Positions 8,340-8,642 of a stretch of DNA of 8,642 nucleotides are shown here, piece by piece. The stretch is from assembly GCA_937873285.1 (NCBI GenBank), contig CALMNV010000116.1, positions 1-8,642 on the forward strand. The letters are read 5' to 3'. The first letter of the stretch is position 1, and every line of letters begins with the position of its first letter. The position numbers were made by a program, and so were the translations under genes. The notes below the pieces were generated by a model. It saw nothing but the letters and a program-made list of their open reading frames with translations, did no database searches and was not told the DNA's origin. Source of the stretch: an uncultured Intrasporangium sp. Lineage in GTDB: Bacteria > Actinomycetota > Actinomycetes > Actinomycetales > Dermatophilaceae.

Positions 8340-8642
8340 CCGCCGGCGTGGGTTGGCGGGGGCACGAAGGCGCCGGGGCCGGCGGGGCGGGCGACCTGGC
8401 GCTCCAGCAGCTCCAGGTAGCCGCCGAGGGTGGTGATCGGCGTCTTCAGCTCGTGGCTCGCCGTCGCCAGGAACTCGTCCTTCGCCCGCTCCAATTGCCG
8501 CCCCTCGGTGACATCGGTGTAGACGATGATCCGCCCGACGGTCGCGCCGCTGTCGGGATCGCGCATCAGGCCGGTGTAGCGTTCGAGGATGCGCCCACCC
8601 GCGCGCGTCAGCGCCACCTCGTCGACCGAGGTCTCCTCGGGG
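8330..8642 (-). CDS. Sensor histidine kinase fragment (end of PAS domain plus HisKA helix), partial and lacking the ATPase domain
   Basis: The frame is open from the right edge to a TGA at 8332-8330 (103 residues visible). It begins inside what looks like the end of a PAS domain: GRILERYTGLMRDPDSG, then VGRIIVYTDVTEGRQLERAK, the usual PAS-to-kinase connector. The HisKA helix follows, with the H-box FLATASHELKTPITTLGGYL; the phosphoacceptor His codon is 8455-8453. Resemblance to kinases ends at about LELLERQ (8396). The last 21 residues are Pro/Gly/Ala-rich and look like a frame-shifted reading of the ftsI 5' end. The second HisKA helix and the whole HATPase catalytic domain are missing, so this piece could not autophosphorylate alone. 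A GTG at 8617-8615 is an internal codon, not a convincing start. The gene sits where ftsL would be expected. It is either a broken kinase gene left by a rearrangement or one side of an assembly chimera. Confidence 0.7.
   Translation of the reverse strand, partial: PEETSVDEVALTRAGGRILERYTGLMRDPDSGATVGRIIVYTDVTEGRQLERAKDEFLATASHELKTPITTLGGYLELLERQVARPAGPGAFVPPPTHAGGCG

Noticed and set aside
8330..8642. The gene before ftsI interpreted as ftsL
   Set aside because: FtsL is a small protein with one membrane helix and a coiled coil. This frame instead shows a PAS connector and a SHELKTP H-box, with no membrane segment.

Overview
The window is a stretch of a division and cell wall (dcw) gene cluster from a high-GC Gram-positive bacterium. 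All convincing genes lie on the minus strand, so transcription runs from the right edge to the left. In that order they are: a fragment of a PAS/histidine-kinase gene (8642 to 8330), ftsI (class B penicillin-binding protein), murE, murF, mraY, murD and the first two thirds of ftsW, which runs off the left edge. The order ftsI-murE-murF-mraY-murD-ftsW is the standard actinobacterial dcw order. The strong GC bias, GTG/TTG starts, Ala/Arg/Pro-rich proteins, DAP-type MurE motif (DNPR) and the cysteine-containing external loop of MraY all point to an actinobacterium, perhaps near Intrasporangiaceae/Dermatophilaceae. That family-level guess comes from the general look of the proteins and was not tested by a search.

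The core operon (1 to 8339) is extremely compact. murE/murF, murF/mraY and murD/ftsW overlap by four bases (ATGA or GTGA), and mraY/murD and ftsI/murE are separated by only a few bases. I see no internal promoter, terminator or RNA gene and no gene-free stretch above 300 bases. The products act in one pathway. MurE and MurF add DAP and D-Ala-D-Ala to the UDP-MurNAc peptide, after MurD has added D-Glu. MraY moves the finished UDP-MurNAc-pentapeptide onto undecaprenyl phosphate in the membrane. FtsW and FtsI then form the septal glycosyltransferase/transpeptidase pair that polymerises and crosslinks lipid II.

Two places depart from this ordinary picture. First, murE carries an in-frame tandem repeat (4978-5049) that inserts a run of Asp and Ala next to the conserved GKGHE motif near the C-terminus. 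Second, the right end (about 8396-8642) does not hold ftsL/rsmH, which normally precede ftsI. It holds the end of a PAS domain and a HisKA phosphoacceptor helix of a sensor kinase, which stops abruptly at a point where the DNA switches, in another frame, to what looks like the Arg/Pro-rich N-terminal tail of FtsI. This looks like a rearrangement breakpoint or a chimeric assembly join. I found no convincing novel multi-gene system here.
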